Below are positions 5,352-6,075 of a stretch of DNA of 6,075 bases, piece after piece. Numbering within the stretch: position 1 is the stretch's first letter; the number at the start of each line of letters is the position of its first letter. The stretch covers positions 1 to 6,075 of the forward strand of contig JAENWE010000063.1 of the NCBI GenBank assembly GCA_016650185.1. Reading direction: 5' to 3'. This stretch comes from Vicinamibacteria bacterium (lineage in GTDB: Bacteria; Acidobacteriota; Vicinamibacteria; Fen-336; JAGNNV01). A model generated the notes under the pieces. It was given only the letters and a program-made list of their open reading frames with translations, did not search any database and was not told the origin of the DNA. Made by a program: the position numbers and the translations under genes.

Positions 5352-6075
5352 CCGGGAGGCTCCTGCGCGACACCGCGCGGCCGGCCACCTTCGCCGTCGC
5401 CCAGGCCCACTGGAAATTGAAGCCGCCGATGCGGCCATCGACATCGAGAATCTCCCCGACGAAATACAGGCCGTCGGCAAGGCGCGACTGCATCGTCTTC
5501 GGGTTCACTTCGTCGAGGGTTACACCGCCTGAGGTGACCTCCGCGAAGTTGTAGCCGCGACCATCGAGGACGTCGAGTGGAAAGGACGTGATCGCTTCGA
5601 CGAGCCTCCGTCGCTTTTCCTTTGTAAGCTTGCCGAGCGTCGGGTCGGAACCGGTGGAGGTGGTGACCAGTCGAAGGGCTACGGCCTGGGTCAGACCGAA
5701 AGCGCGGACCGCTTCCGTCGCGACATGGTGGTGGGGGCGTTCCCTGGTCGCGGCGATGAGACGCTGATCGACCTCCTCAGGCGAGAGGCCGGGAGTGAAG
5801 TTCAGGCTCATGACGGCGTCGGCCCCGTCCGCCCTCGCGCGACGCATGAATCTGGATGCGTTCAGCGCCAGCGGGCCGCTGATTCCGAAGTGCGTCCATA
5901 ACAAAGACCCCTGGATGTGGACCGTCTTCTCCCGCGGTCGAGTGACCCTGATGGCCGCCTCGTGGGTGATCCCCGACAGGGGAGCGTGAAATTCGCCGCC
6001 CAAGATCAACGGCTCCAAAGCCGGCACCGTCGGCACGATGGTGTGACCCTGCGCGCGGGCCATGGAATAGCCGAA
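5347..6075 (-). CDS. NAD(P)/FAD-dependent oxidoreductase, YhiN/HI0933 (BaiN/RdsA) family, C-terminal part
   Basis: The window holds the last 243 residues; the frame is open past the right edge, so the start and the N-terminal FAD-binding GxGxxG motif are outside. Family signatures are clear: GYSMARAQGHTIVPTVPALEPL as two parts (GYSMARAQGHT, then PALEPL), WTHFGISGPLALNASR, the segment FAEVTSGGVTLDEVNPKTM, then GLYFVGEILDVDGRIGGF and NFQWAWATAKVAGR, which form the C-terminal FAD-contacting region. Members are soluble flavoproteins of about 400 residues. One Clostridium homologue, BaiN, has been linked to bile-acid metabolism, but for most members, including E. coli YhiN, the substrate is unknown, and none should be assumed here. 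The gene converges on the helicase, and its TAG stop (5347-5349) lies within the right end of the palindrome, mirroring the helicase stop. ATG 6063 is an internal Met, not the start. Confidence 0.93.
   Translation of the reverse strand, partial: FGYSMARAQGHTIVPTVPALEPLILGGEFHAPLSGITHEAAIRVTRPREKTVHIQGSLLWTHFGISGPLALNASRFMRRARADGADAVMSLNFTPGLSPEEVDQRLIAATRERPHHHVATEAVRAFGLTQAVALRLVTTSTGSDPTLGKLTKEKRRRLVEAITSFPLDVLDGRGYNFAEVTSGGVTLDEVNPKTMQSRLADGLYFVGEILDVDGRIGGFNFQWAWATAKVAGRAVSRRSLPG

Noticed and set aside
4996..5532. A 178-codon plus-strand frame running through the helicase end, the palindrome and the flavoprotein gene
   Set aside because: It reads out of frame with both flanking genes and passes through the palindrome; the ADFHHGLLA peptide appears on both strands purely because of the symmetry. 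Similar peptides annotated as hypothetical proteins elsewhere would be the same artefact.

Overview
This is a high-GC bacterial window with five protein genes, two of them cut by the window edges, and one conspicuous non-coding palindrome. The organism is probably a member of the Acidobacteriota or a similar high-GC soil or sediment lineage. That guess rests on the GC-rich codon use and on the N-terminus of the left-hand secreted protein: a signal peptide followed by a charged Leu-Ala-Glu-Ala-Ala / Lys-Glu-Arg segment and a Pro-rich linker, a pattern I associate with that phylum. It is inference, not a marker-gene assignment. I see no rRNA, tRNA, CRISPR array or intact transposase.

Left part (1-3207, all minus strand): an AIM24/TIGR00266-family protein (3207-2404) is followed after 122 nt by a large secreted protein (2281 to beyond base 1) with the 5'-nucleotidase/UshA domain order. 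By eye, that protein has lost the metal-binding and catalytic signature residues of the metallophosphatase core. No strong terminator separates the two genes, so they may be co-transcribed.

Middle (3208-5185): a 188-nt divergent intergenic region separates the minus-strand pair from a plus-strand pair. The pair is a 70-residue four-cysteine protein (3402-3614, likely zinc-binding) and a DEAD-box RNA helicase (3728-5185) with all core motifs and an Arg/Gly-rich basic tail. The 113-nt gap between them holds a GATAAT hexamer very close to the helicase ATG and a tandem GACGTC palindrome.

Right part (5181-6075): a long interrupted inverted repeat (5181-5351) fills the gap between the helicase and a convergent flavoprotein gene of the YhiN/HI0933 (BaiN/RdsA) family, which runs off the right edge. 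Its outer arms are 23 nt with one difference, its inner arms are diverged but recognisably related, and its centre is a perfect 10-bp hairpin. Each outer arm begins with GCTAGC, and the TAG stop codons of both convergent genes lie symmetrically inside these two hexamers. The simplest reading is a MITE-like or REP/BIME-like element inserted at a CTAG where the two stop codons once overlapped; it may now act as a two-way terminator. This and the degenerate 5'-nucleotidase-like protein are the most interesting parts of the window.
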